Shown here: piece after piece, positions 1 through 10,838 of the stretch
How the letters are laid out: each line of letters opens with the position of its first letter
Position numbering within the stretch: the stretch's first letter is position 1
Source: Lunularia cruciata
Taxonomy: Eukaryota; Streptophyta; Marchantiopsida; Lunulariales; Lunulariaceae
Direction: 5' to 3'
DNA: 64,000 nt
NCBI GenBank assembly: GCA_948567375.1
Contig: OX419755.1
Location: forward strand, 8,747,001-8,811,000
The notes under the pieces: model-generated
What the model was told of the DNA's origin: nothing
Seen by the model: the letters and a program-made list of their open reading frames with translations, nothing else
Databases searched by the model: none
Translations under genes and position numbers: made by a program

Positions 1-1396
1 AAGCATCAATGTAGAGGATGAAAGGCTTACTCTAATCAGGTTTAGCAAGAATTGGAGCTACAACAAGGGATTGCTTGAGCTTCTCAAAAGCTTTGAGAGC
101 CTCCTTGTCCTCCAAAATCACCATGTAATCTACACCCTTCTTCATGTAGATGGTCAATGCATAAGCCTTGTTGAAAATGAGAAGATGAACCTCCTATAGT
201 ATCCAACCATCCCAAGAATTGGCATATTTTTGTCAAGCTTGAAGGGAATGGAAGGTCTGAGATTTTTCTCACCTTCTTAGGATCAATTGCTATTCCATCC
301 TTGGAGATGATGTGCCCCAAAAGTAGACCTCCTTCACATCCAAAAATGCACTTCTCTGAGTTGAGTGATGCATTTGCCTCATCCAAGCATTGCAAGACTT
401 TGATTAGGTGCTCAAAGTGCTCCTCCTCGCTCCCATAGACACAAAAGTCATCAATGAAGTCTCTCACAAATTTCCTAATGAAAGTTTCAAATACCTTGTT
501 CATGAACTGTTGGAATGTGGCTAGAGCATTGCAAAGCCCAAGAGGCATGACCTTAAAAGCATAAGTTCCCCAAGGTGTGGTGAATGTGGTGAGTTGTTGA
601 TGCTCTGGTGCAATCTTGATTTGGTTATATCCACTATAACCATCTCCAAAATTGTACCTCTCATGACTTGCAACCTCCTCCAAGATCTCATCAATGAATG
701 GCAATGGGTAGTAGTCCTTCTTGGTAACAACATTGAGCTTCTTGTAATCCACATATACCCAAAGCTTGCCATTCTTTTTCTTCACAATGAAAATTGGAGA
801 CACCCATTCTGAATTCTCCACCTCAAAGATAAATCCAGCCTCCTTGAGCTTATCAATCTCCTCCTTCACAACCAAAGATATTGGTGGGCTAATGCGACGT
901 TGCTTTTGGCAGATTGGTCTTGCATGTGACTCCACCTCTATCTTGTGCTCCTCCAAGGTGACTTCCTTCAAATCTCTGTAACTAAAAGCAAACACATGGA
1001 TGAACTTGCATAAAATCTCCTCAAATCTCACCTTCTCCTCCTTGGTAACATTTGGACCATACTTGAGGGTAGATAACCTTCTCTCTACCTCCTCAAGTGT
1101 CAATGGTGATTTATCTGGGTCCTTCAAAACCTCTTTCTTAGGTGCAAAATCCATAGCACACAAAGGATACACATCTGAATCAAATTCAGATTCATCCTCC
1201 TCCGTGGAAGTCTCCTCTTCCATGCTTGTGTCCACACCTGAAGCTCCTTATTCAGAATCTAATTCCCAATAATCAGGAGATGGTGTATCTGAATGTGAAT
1301 TGTTGGTGGTGTTTGTCATAGGAACTATGACTCTATGGTTTGATAGCCCAATCCTCAAGTACCCTTTGTGCCATCAATCAGTTGTGCATGCTGCTC
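1..1396 (-). pseudogene. gypsy A pol fragment: reverse transcriptase and start of RNase H
   Basis: The open stretch 84-1235 encodes a recognisable gypsy RT: a pre-RT segment with ISPPISLVVKEEIDKL, the FIFEVENSEWVSP and VKKKNGKLW blocks, VDYKKLN, FGDGYSGYNQI, the palm motif FIDDFCVYG, and the LLLGHIISKDG block. The catalytic pair of aspartates is present, with Phe in place of the usual Tyr of YxDD. The frame breaks after QFLGW near 220, where RNase H should begin; the remaining bases to position 1 match the second copy at about 50590-50830 but in shifted frames. The stretch 1235-1396 links protease to RT and holds stops. It would copy element RNA into cDNA if intact; it is not. Confidence 0.88.
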
Positions 1397-2596
1397 TCAA
1401 CCATGGCCTCCCAAGAAGTAAGTCATAGCTTGAATCCTTAAGACTTGGAAAGTCATGAGATTTTGAACTCCCATAACTGAAATTACCACTTTATCCATCA
1501 CCCCTACTGGTCGAACTTGTTGCTTGTTTGCCATGCTCACCACAAATGTTGAAGGTCTTGAGAGTATCATACCCAACTTCTTCATCAACCTTTCTGACAT
1601 GGCATTTATTACTGATCCTCCATCAACCAATGCATCCTTGATGTTGTGACCATTCACTATCACATCAATCTTGGAGGCATATTCACAAGCCTCCCATGGT
1701 GTCGGCTTGGCATCTACCATCCTTATTGATATTGGAAATTTTGCCTTCTTCTTCCTCTTGCTCCTTGTAGAACTCAAACCACCTCTAAGCTCCTTTCTCA
1801 AGGTAGGGTTCAAAGCAATCAATTGGCCCATTGTGATGTTAGCCTTGTGACTACCAACATCCTCCAACACATTGTAGTTCCATTGTTGCTTTGAAATCAA
1901 GAAATCCTCCATCCTCAACTTCTTCCTTGGAGTATTTGTTGTTGATAGTGTTGAGGTGCAAGTGCTCCTAGTAGACATAGGAGTATCCTTGCTTGGAGTA
2001 AATCCTTGAAAAGAGTGAACATCCTCTGCAAAACAAGCTCTCTTCTTCTCTTGTGCCAAAAGCTCCAAATTAAGACTCTTGGAGTTTGAGCACTCTCCCT
2101 TCTCATACTTGCTCTCCACCACATCTATGGATGTTACCCCCTTACCTTTGTTTGGATTAGGAGCCACTTGGGTTTCACTACCACCCTCTTTCCCTCTATT
2201 GGCTCCCTCATAACCCCTTCCTCCATGGTAAGTGGAATTTGGGCAATTCCTTTGGATATGGCCTCTTCCTCCACAACCAAAACAATTTCTATCATTGAAA
2301 TTGTTGGCTGGTTGAACTCCTCTATATGGATATTTTCCATAACTCCTAGGCCCTCTCCCTACATTCTGATCCACCTCTCTCTTCTCCCATAGTTGCACCT
2401 CATTGATCTTGAGATCCGCAAGTTGTTTTGTGATGGTTTGAAGTGGATCCTTTGGTGGAGGTGCAAGAATTGGAGCAACTACTACTTGTGGTGCAACCCT
2501 TGTCACCAAAGTATCAGAAGTTCCACCATACTTGTAGCCTTGAGGAGTATGCACAACCTCCTTCACCACCAAATCACTCTCATCCCCTTCCAAACT
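1397..2596 (-). pseudogene. gypsy A gag C-terminal part with zinc knuckle, fused to aspartic protease
   Basis: One open frame of about 400 codons. It carries a CCHC zinc knuckle, CFGCGGRGHIQRNC, which in the family binds element RNA during packaging. It is followed by a low-complexity linker rich in Ser, Thr and Lys, and then a retropepsin-like domain with the active-site block DALVDGGSVINAM; the aspartate is present and Gly replaces the more common Thr, a variant seen in plant gypsy proteases. The frame continues gag (2597-3127) directly and is separated from it only by an in-frame TAG at 2597-2599. The C-terminal end loses frame near 1400. The homologous region in the second copy is 52150-53149. 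Confidence 0.85.
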
Positions 2597-3127
2597 CTAC
2601 TCCATACAAATTGCGATCTTGATAGCTTCAACCTTGGAAGAAGGTTTCTCATATCTCACTTTGCTTCTAATTTGTGGTCTCAACCCTCCCACAAAATTCT
2701 TGGTGAGCCTAGCCCCTATGCCAATCATAGTAGTCTCCACATCATCCCCACCCTTCCTCAACACTTTGCGAAATCTGGACTCTAACTTTTCCACTCTTTC
2801 CACATAGACTCTCACTTTCTCTCCATCTCCTTGCTTGAGAAATGTAACCTCACTTATCATTCTCTCATAACTTTCATCAGGAAGAAAGTTCTCAATGAGT
2901 GCTGAAGTCAAAGTCTCCCAAGACTCCTCTTCCCCATCTCTCCTCTCTTTCTTTTGGTATTCTGACTCATACCATGTAAGTGCTGCATCCTCAAAGAAAT
3001 CTGGTAATAATGAGGCCTACTCATTCTTCCTCCTCTCATTGTTTCCTATGCAAGCTCTCTTGAAGTCTCTCACAAAGGCCTCCACATCTTCTCCATCCTT
3101 GCCAAAGAAAACCGGAAGTTTCCCCAT
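2597..3127 (-). pseudogene. gypsy A gag N-terminal (capsid) part
   Basis: The likely start is the ATG at 3127 (MGKLPVFFGKDGEDVEAF), the first ATG after the leader. Motifs of the Retrotrans_gag family are visible: FFEDAALTWYESEY, SWETLTSALIENFLPD and KQGDGEKVRVYVERVEKLE. Two in-frame TAG codons occur, at 3017-3019 and 2597-2599. The first is TGG (Trp) in the copy at 53227-53701, so it is private to this element. The second is present in both copies. Downstream the same frame goes on into the zinc-knuckle and protease region. The protein would form the cytoplasmic virus-like particle of the element. Confidence 0.85.
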
Positions 3128-3215
3128 CTTAACCTCTCACTATCTTTCTTTTCTCTCAATTTTTCTTTTTCTTTTTTCTTTTCTCTCACTATATAACTAA
3201 TAGAGTATATACATG

Positions 3216-5087
3216 TGGTACCCACATTTTTCATTTTGGACGAGTTTTGAAGAAGAAGTGCCTTGCTGAAACCAAATTGAAACCAAATGGAGAAGAAATG
3301 AGTGCAAACTTGTGTTTTGATCAGACCCGAGGAAGTCAATTTCATGTAAGAGGAAGAAGGGCTCGGTTTGGATCAGACCCGAAGAAGCTTACTTCGTGTC
3401 AGAGGAGGGAAAAACTCGGATCAGACTTCGAAAGAGAAATAAAAGTGGCAGGTCAGGATTCTTGCGGGGACCATATCTTAGTAACCACTAAACTCCAAAT
3501 CAAGCGTGTTATACCTCGTTGGAAGCGTCTTGTTCAGTGCTTTCCATTGCCACCAAAATCGCAAAGTTTGGAGGTCTGTAGAAGAAGTTACAAGCATTTG
3601 AAGTTTTTGGAGTAAGTGTACTTCGAGTCAAAGTGTCTTCGGGTCAATGTGACTTCGGATTTCGTACTTTGGACTTCGGGTTTACATGACTTCGGGTCAT
3701 AAGACTTTGCCTCAAGATGAAGATGACTAAATCAGAGGTAGCCGGACCTCGGAGTGCAGTGAAGGTGACTTGGGGAGTTTTGCCAGAGGGATCAGAGGAA
3801 GTTAGAGTAGAGAAAGAAGATAGTTAGGATACACATGACTTCAATTTCAGTTCTAATTGAAAATGGAACCTGAATTGAAGGAGAAGTAGCAGTAGTGAAT
3901 AAACCCGAAGTGCAGGATCAGACTGTAAGTGTCTTCGGGTTAGTAACATGAGTGATTAGGGGAAAGTGGGTTACAAATTGAAGGTGTAGATAGTGTACCC
4001 ATGCTTTCAATTACAATTCTTGACAATGACACAGTAGAATTAGTAAAAGAATTGATAGTAGTTAGACCCGAAGTAAGAGAGATAGAAGTGCAGGTGTCTT
4101 TGGATTTGACATTTGACACTTTAGAGAAGAGTGGGTCGGGAGATAGAGATTTAGAAGGCTTAACTATGATAGGAATTTCATATTAGGAAGGAGAAATGTT
4201 AGAATTAGTGGAGGAATTAGGAGTTGTGAAACCCGAGGATAGAATAGTAGGAAGTAAGATTACTTTGGGTTCGGGTTTGAAAGCCGAGGAATAAGTAGAC
4301 ATCGGATCGGATTAGTAACAGATTTGAGATTTGAAGGGGCAGATATGAAAGGTTGCATTGTCATTTTGGATCTGCAGGTTAGAACAGTTGTTGTAGAATG
4401 GTATAGTTGTTAGAACTGTCGATTGCTTCACTATTTAAGAGTGGCATTCATAGGAAATTGTTGTTCAGTGCTCATTATTTTTGAGAATAGATAAAGCAAA
4501 GTGCTGTGAAGCAGTGCTCGTCGCTTGAGCTTGATTCCGAGTATCAACTTTGTATTTGTGTTTGTGAATGTTTGGAGAAATTTGAAGTGCAAGTCAGAGT
4601 GCTTGTTGGATGTTGGATTCCACAGCCTTGATCTTCATTTTGTGTGTTTGATCCTGAGTGAAGTGCAATCGAAGCAATGCCTTGACAGATCTGAGAGGAA
4701 TTTTGTGAGTGTAGGGCGAAGTTGATGTGAAGCAATTTTGATCGAGGAAGTTGTGCCTTCAGTGGAAGGGTGGAACACAATTCTGAGGTGAAGTCGTTTT
4801 GTAGTGAAGTGCCGTTTTTGGGAGAGCCTGAATCATCACAATCAAGATTGTTTGGAAATAATTGATGGAGTTGTGATTAAGGAGTGTGAATTTGTGACAA
4901 GACTGCAAGTCAGTGCTTGTTACTCTCTTCTGGGTGTGGTTTCTACCTGAGAGACTAAAGAAGAACTCAAGAAGAACTGAAATTGTTACTTTGCTTCGTA
5001 TTTGGATATTTCTGACTCGAATCTCTGCGGGAACGAACTTTACTTACCCGATTACCGCAAAAGTGATATTTGCCGGGTTGTCATAAT
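3216..5087 (+). repeat. Solo LTR of the family C retroelement, inserted in gypsy A
   Basis: It is flanked by the 5-base direct repeat acatg (3211-3215 and 5088-5092). The second gypsy copy (near 53770) shows the uninterrupted sequence, so this is an insertion of about 1.87 kb. It starts TGGTACCCACAT, like the reverse complement of 13519 downward (TGGTGCCCACAT). Its last kilobase (about 4010-5087) is the reverse complement of 9799-10860. The LTR at 9799-13519 is about 3.7 kb, so this copy lacks the coding middle or derives from a shorter subfamily. The block 3630-3720 repeats the phrase cttcgggtca several times. No intact gene is inside; short open stretches at 3247-3615 and 4001-4186 have no recognisable product. 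Confidence 0.85.
4432..4439 (+). promoter_or_regulatory. TATA-like box of the family C solo LTR
   Basis: The sequence tatttaag lies about 650 bases before the LTR end, in the part shared with the LTR at 9799-13519, where the equivalent tatttaaa is at 10464-10471 on the minus strand. The conserved position supports it as the U3/R promoter. Confidence 0.5.
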
Positions 5088-5253
5088 ACATGACTAACAC
5101 CATTTGAGAGTAATCCACCTTAGGGAACACAAAAGGTTCAGGTTACTCTAAGATTTCTATAGCAACATGAAATTCTAAGGTGCATATTAATCAAACCCTC
5201 ATGGATAGTTTATCCATAAGTTGAAAGATTATCTCCATCACTAATCTTGAGAA

Positions 5254-5703
5254 CTAGCTCATGAAGGTGGTAGTATTTCTGTCGCTCTCTCCAAGATCCG
5301 TCACCAAAGTCTCCAAAAGTGATTTTACTCCACTACACTCATGTCCTTTTGGAAGTCCTTCAACTCCACAAACCTCACACAACTCCTTGGTCTTGGATCT
5401 TCTCCCTCCCAATCTTGGTGAAGAAGGTCCAACATGCAAACCCAAGTCAAGTAAGCCTCTCTTTTCCCTCAATCTCTTGCTCTCAAAGGTCAATGGACAT
5501 GAACTTGCCTTATGTCCCTTCTCTCCACACAGAAAGCACTTAGACTCACTCTTTCCTCCAAGAGGTGTAGGTGTTTGGATCCTCTCAACACTCTCTTCAA
5601 ATTCTATTGTAAACTCTCTTTTCCTCAAATCCACCCTTACAATCATCTCAAACCCTTGGGGAACCTTGCATAATCTCAATTTCCACTCTTGATGACACTC
5701 CAT
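5254..5703 (-). CDS. Small zinc-knuckle ORF in the gypsy A leader, upstream of gag
   Basis: An intact frame of 149 codons from the ATG at 5703. The next upstream in-frame stop is only a few codons before it. It holds a CCHC zinc knuckle, CFLCGEKGHKASSC, with all four ligands, and near the C-terminus a second Cys/His cluster, CEVCGVEGLPKGHEC. It lies between the 5' LTR and gag on the same strand, which is not a standard place for a gypsy gene. It is not the gag knuckle, which is present separately further downstream. The second copy of the family has the same ORF at 54155-54403, shortened and with the second Cys of the knuckle changed to Tyr. A nucleic-acid-binding role is inferred from the knuckle only. 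It could also be a gag fragment from another element that became trapped in the leader. Confidence 0.6.
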   Translation of the reverse strand: MECHQEWKLRLCKVPQGFEMIVRVDLRKREFTIEFEESVERIQTPTPLGGKSESKCFLCGEKGHKASSCPLTFESKRLREKRGLLDLGLHVGPSSPRLGGRRSKTKELCEVCGVEGLPKGHECSGVKSLLETLVTDLGESDRNTTTFMS

Positions 5704-5884
5704 GTTCACAAGATGAATCTAAACACTCAAACATGCTTTTTGTTGATCTCAAACTCCTCACGCATGAGATCTCCACTCTATAGAATTGACCCTTCCTCAC
5801 AATGTCACTCAAATCTCCCAACCACTATATCACAGTCCTCTCAAATTTTGCACAATTGATCACAACTTTAGGGTGTCTCTCCCT

Positions 5885-6539
5885 GCACAATTTCACATCT
5901 TTTCATCAAGCCATTTGGTGTGACTACGTTTCTATTCAGCACACATATTTCAGATTTGGTCTGAAAACCACCCCACTCACTTCAAAAACTCATTACTCCA
6001 TGCACAAGACCGATCTCTCTCTACTTTTTGTGACAGCAGGTAAGATACAATGCACTTAATTGTTTTGGAAATTATTAGGACAATTCACTAAAAATTGAAG
6101 AAATGGCAGACTCTGTACAATTTTCCAGAGAGCATGCAGTTGCGGGAGCACTTTACCCTATCAACTTTTAAAAATTCTAGCCCAGTGCACATAGTAGCTC
6201 TCACAATAATTTTAAGTGTTATAACTAAAAGATAACCCAAGCTATCATGTGTAGAAATTTCAAGTCTAGATCTCAAACTTGATATTTTACCCAAAATCAC
6301 CTTAATCCCCAAAATCTGCAATCCACCTCACACAATCTCTCCAATTCCTCTCATGTGTGCAAGATGTACAAAATCACCTCAAAGACATCATTATGAACTA
6401 CAAGGTATACAAATGGATATTGGTTCTCTTACATAAGTTCAGCCCTCTCCTCTCCTAATGTTCTCTCCAAGTGAGCTCTCATAGCCTTCTTCTACCTAAT
6501 GTAGAATTGAACGCGAAACATTATCTTGCCTTCTAGAGA
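5885..6539 (-). other. gypsy A 5' leader, non-coding
   Basis: This lies between the primer site and the zinc-knuckle ORF. No gene is visible. It is absent from the second family copy, where similarity stops at the position equivalent to about 5885 and copia gag sequence begins instead. Confidence 0.6.
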
Positions 6540-6558
6540 GGTCCCGGCAACGGAACCA
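6540..6558 (-). promoter_or_regulatory. Primer-binding site of gypsy A, tRNA-Asp type
   Basis: On the minus strand, four bases inside the 5' LTR, the sequence reads TGGTTCCGTTGCCGGGACC. It pairs, with a few mismatches, with the 3' end of plant tRNA-Asp (the usual element version starts TGGCGCCGTTGCCGGGG). This fixes the orientation and the LTR edge. Confidence 0.75.
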
Positions 6559-6562
6559 AAAA

Positions 6563-7254
6563 TGTGAGCCGGCCTGTCTCTCACTCAGGATGAACCTCTC
6601 ATGGCTATTATGGTAGCACACCATGGACTAAGATGACAAGGAACCCGAACTCCATCATACTCCTCCAAGGCTAACACTCCAAGACTCAAGACATTGCTCA
6701 CTAAAAAACTCAATGAGAGAGAGATAGTTGCAAATGAAAGGATGATGAGTACTTCTTCATCCCTTGTTTATATACTTGTGAAATAGTTACGCACCAAAGT
6801 TACTAATTACTGGAGTAACTCAAGTTACTAGGCTAAAAGTCAAGTTAAGTCAAAAAGTAGAAAGGAATATCCATTCACATGGGCATATTCCCCTAAGCAT
6901 GTGGTCTTATCTTGACCCAACCACTAAGTCAAGGATTCCTTCACATGGGCTATCCTTGGACTATAGAAGAATCCAAAACAAAAAGATTTGCGGGCCCAAG
7001 AGTTTTCAACTCTTTCCTCAAAGCCAAACACCTAGGAATAATACCAAGTCAACACACTAGAATCCAAAATAGTGGTGCTCATCTTTTCCACTTCCTCTAA
7101 AGTAAGGTCCCCACTATCTTAGCTATGACTAACTTTAGCTAATCATGACTAATGTATAACCATCCTTTATCTCTATATAAATAATATCTCTCAAGTACTT
7201 GTAATACCAAGCTAAATATCATAATACCACATACATGCACAAATGGGTGTTACA
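6563..7254 (-). repeat. 5' LTR of gypsy A (about 692 bp)
   Basis: On the minus strand it starts TGTAACACCC at 7254 and ends GGCTCACA at 6563, next to the primer site. The matching 3' LTR of the related copy is at 48264-48857, preceded by a polypurine tract, which confirms the 7254 edge. A minus-strand TATAAA-like box is at 6767-6774. The partner LTR of this element lies outside the window. Confidence 0.85.
6767..6774 (-). promoter_or_regulatory. TATA box of the gypsy A LTR
   Basis: The minus strand reads TATATAAA, about 200 bases before the LTR end, a usual distance for the U3/R boundary. The related LTR at 48264-48857 has a decayed version near 48370. Confidence 0.55.
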
Positions 7255-7899
7255 GTACAGCTTGTTGTCCTCCCACATTTGCTTAAATGTGATATTAGCA
7301 CTCGTAGATGCCATATTAGCCACAATATTGGACTGTGGAACTCCTCCCAATTTCACATTCTTTGCCTTTGTCTTTGGGTCCGAAGTCCGTCCTTGTTCAA
7401 ATCAGACTTTGGGGTGTTTTAGAGAGGTAATCTGAGTACGTATGGCCTTGATCCAATGATCTTCGGGTTGACCAAGTTTGGCTTGGATCAAGTCTTTTAC
7501 TTAGGACTTGATATCCGCCGGAAAAACTGGAGGTTGTGTCTTTGTGTTCTCTTCCAAACTCATCTCCCGCGTGGGGAGTACTGCTTCCTTGATTTCTTTC
7601 TGCAAGGCTTTTGCTTTAGCTTTTGCTAGAATCTTTTCCTCCTTAGCAGAAAGGATAGCTTTTGGGCGTAGCTTCTTTGTCTTTTGTGAAGACAAAGAAG
7701 TAGTACTCACTTCTTTGGGATCTCATTTCTTCTTCCCCATGCGTGTCTCTACCTTCAAAATTTTGAGGTCTGGCCATTCTCCTTCTGAAGCGGGACTCCC
7801 TTCTTGAGGTCTCTCTTCCTCAAGAGTTGTACACTTTACATTTGTATCCCCTTTTTCTTGGAGTGTAGAACAGTCAGCGGGGGTCTATACATACTTTAC

Positions 7900-9720
7900 A
7901 TGCAGCTTTGAGTTTGGTGGTTGCGGGCACTAATTTCCCATATGCCCCAATCCTTTACAATTTCAGCAAAGGGGAATGTACCCAATTTGCCGTCTTGGCT
8001 CCGGACAATTTGGAGACCAATGTCCCATCAAGCCACAATTGTAGCAAGCACGCAGTGCAACATTTTGAGGTCTATTATGGCCACCCATCGGTGGTCTTCG
8101 TGGAGGAGCGTTATTGTTGTAGTCCCTTGGTCCATACCTTGGACCTTGATATGATGTGCTCGCCTGAGGCTATACCTCTTGGGTTTGGTACACCTTCTCT
8201 TCTTCCTCACTTTGGTCCCAACCGGGAACCCAATCAATTTGTTGCACTGGAAATGCAGTGCGGGTCAAACACTCCATATTAGCATGGCCGGATTTACCAC
8301 ATGTAGTGCACCATACATTTGGTTGACCAAATGACGGAGGCTTTCTTTGGTCCTTAGCCCCAATCATCTGGATCTTGACATCAGCAAATTCTTTTATAAG
8401 AGTCTCCAGCTTCTGATCCACCTTAGGTACATTCTTTGCTGCCGGTGTTACTGGTTTCTTTCCTCCACATCTTCATATTCTTCACGTCTTTGTTTCTTCT
8501 TTGGATTCCAAAGAAGAACTCAAAGATGTGGAGGATTCCTCCAAAGAAGGGGATGTGCTACAAGAAGCTCTCCTTCTAGGCTTCTTGCCTTTCTTCTCCC
8601 AATTTCTTTGGTTGCTGGACGAGTGGGAGTGAGCCACCTCATATTGGGTGATATGTTTGAGGACTTTGTCCAGGGAAGTTACATTCCTTTCCTTGGCAAA
8701 GATACGAATCGCCGGTGAAAGTCCACCAAGGAACCAGGTAATAGCTTGGACATTGGAGTAACCCACCACACCGGATTGTTTTGGAACTCGGTTCAATACG
8801 GCCATGAACTGCTTGGAGTAATCTCTCAAACTTTCCTTCTTACCTCGGTCCAAATCATTAAGTGCCGCAAAGACACTTGTATCATAATCCACTTCCCGGA
8901 ATTGTTCTAGGAAGCCATCTCTTAAGTTTGCCCAGTCGGCTGGTGTGAACCCCTTCTGAGTTACATGGGTATACTAGCTCCAAGCTTTCTTTTAGAGTAG
9001 ACTAAATCCACAGACGATCCATAGAGTCATGTTCCTTGTTGGCAAAGGAAATGACTTCAAATATTTTGATAAATTCATCAAGATCTCCGTCTTGTTCTGT
9101 CCCCTTATACTTCTGATAGGCGTGTTGGGTCAGAGGTAATGAAGTCATCTTTTGGTTTGGCGGAATCAGCTATGGTAAGTTTGAACTTGAGGGAACCAAA
9201 GAGCTGCTTGGTATGGACGCCGTGTTGTCGGCCCAAGGGTTCCAATTAGTCAAGTTCAAAGTGAGGTCTTCTTTGACAATTTCTTCTTCTCTGGTTGTGT
9301 CAACTTCAACCCAAATCTTTGAAATTCCTTTGAGATAACCAAGGAATTGTGCGTAAAAGATGTTGACACTCTTCTTCCGTAAGTGTTCGTGTTGTCTTTT
9401 TGCAAACAAACTTCTTAATGAATTCAACTTCATTTATAGCTTTAGGGGAAGTCAGTGTACTGGATCGTAATGAATATGCCTGGCCGCTTGAGTCTTTCTT
9501 CTTCTTGGAAGAGGGGGACAAAAAGTAGCCTTGCTACCTTCCTTCACATTTCTTTTGTTTGAGTTCTCGCAAAGCTTCTTGAACTTCCTCAAGAAGTTGA
9601 AAGTCCAACGCCTCTCGTTTGGTTTTTTCAAAAGTAGATTGGATCTTCTTCTTCTTCACGATGCAACGTTCATCTTTGAACTCTCTCTTCATGTTGTTCT
9701 CTCAATGCAGACATTCATAT
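7900..9720 (-). pseudogene. Family C gag with three CCHC zinc knuckles
   Basis: The frame is broken into pieces at 9170-9521, 8482-8892, 8170-8421 and about 7900-8160. The piece at 8482-8892 has the Retrotrans_gag pattern (SVFAALNDLDRGKKESLRDY, then ITWFLGGLSPAI). The knuckles are WCTTCGKSGHANMEC (8170-8421), CYNCGLMGHWSPNC (about 8030-8075), and a third with two of its positions turned into stops (C*NCKGLGHMGN*C, about 7930-7975). The upstream part is rich in Lys and Glu. The product would be the capsid and nucleocapsid protein of the element. Three knuckles are more than the usual one. Frameshifts and stops make it a pseudogene. Confidence 0.75.
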
Positions 9721-9776
9721 TGCTTTGAAGCCTAGTTTCAAGATTTGCTTTGTATTCTTCCACTTTTGAGTTTTGT

Positions 9777-9795
9777 ATCCCCGGCAGCGGCACCA
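9777..9795 (-). promoter_or_regulatory. Primer-binding site of family C element, tRNA-Asp type
   Basis: The minus strand reads TGGTGCCGCTGCCGGGGAT three bases after the LTR end. It pairs with the tRNA-Asp 3' end with two mismatches. It proves that the sequence to its right (in plus coordinates) is a 5' LTR. Confidence 0.8.
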
Positions 9796-10463
9796 AAAAT
9801 CATGTGACCAAAATATCACTTTTGTGGTAATTGGGTAAGTAAAGTTTGTTCCCGTAGAGATACTGGTCAGAATTGGTCAAACACAAAGCAAAGTAACAAT
9901 TTCAGTTCTTCTTGGTTGTGTCTTTAATCTCCCAAGTAGAAACCACATCCAGAAGAGAGTAATAAGCTCATAATCTCAACAACTTGTCATGAATACACAC
10001 TCTTTAATAACAACATAGCAAATTTTATCCAAACAAATCTTGATTGTGATGATTCAGATTCTCCCAAAGACAGCACTTCACTATAAAACGACTATGCCTC
10101 AAAATTGTGTTCCACCCCTCCACTGAAGGCACATCTTCCTTGATCAAAATTGCTTCACATCAACTTCACGCGGCACTCACAAATGCAGAATACTACCAAC
10201 ACTACAATTCCTCTCAGATCTGTCAAGGCATTGCTCTGATTGCACTTCACTTATCACACACACAAAATGAAGATCAAGGCTATGGAATCCAACATCCAAC
10301 AAGCACACTGACTTGCACTTGAGAATTCTCCACACACTCACAAACACACACAAAAAGTTGATACTTGGAATTAAGCTCAAGCGACAAGCACTAAAAACAA
10401 CACTTCACTTTATCTATCTTCAGAAATATGAATACTGAACAACATAACACTACAAATGCCACC

Positions 10464-10471
10464 TTTAAATA
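10464..10471 (-). promoter_or_regulatory. TATA-like box in the family C LTR
   Basis: The minus strand reads tatttaaa. The same box is at the same relative place in the solo LTR (4432-4439). Confidence 0.5.
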
Positions 10472-10838
10472 GTGAAGCAAACGACTGTTCTAACAAAAAT
10501 ATCATTCTATAACAACTCTTCCTACCTGTAGATCCAAATTGACAATGCAACCGTTCATATCTGCCTCTTCAAATCTCAAATCTATTCCTACCCCTATCCG
10601 ATGTCTACCTCGTCATCAGCTTTCAAACCCGATGATCTTCCTATTACTTCTCTCTCTTTGGGTATATCTACCACTACTAAATCCTTCATATTTCTACTAT
10701 CTCTTCTCTACAATCTAAAATTGAGGTCCTGGGTAATCCATCTACTTCTTTATCTTGCAACCCTTTCTTCTCTAATGTGTCAAATAACAAGTCCAAAGAC
10801 ACCTAAATTCCTACTTCTGCAACATCATACTTCCTCTC

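Larger units (their letters stand above)
1..7254 (-). mobile_element. Ty3/gypsy retrotransposon 'gypsy A', 5' two thirds, cut by window edge
   Basis: Read on the minus strand the order is 5' LTR (7254-6563), primer-binding site, non-coding leader, a small zinc-knuckle ORF, gag, protease, reverse transcriptase and the start of RNase H, which runs off the window at position 1. This order (PR before RT, RNase H directly after RT) is that of Ty3/gypsy. The RT active site reads FIDDF instead of YxDD and the primer site resembles tRNA-Asp. Both features are known in the Athila-like branch of plant gypsy elements, so that branch is a reasonable but unproven placement. A foreign solo LTR interrupts it at 3216-5087. 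A second copy of the same family lies at 48264-54590. Stop codons and frameshifts show that it is dead. Confidence 0.9.

Noticed and set aside
3247..3615. 122-codon frame inside the solo LTR
   Set aside because: Basic composition with no motif; it does not align with the protein encoded in the longer LTR.
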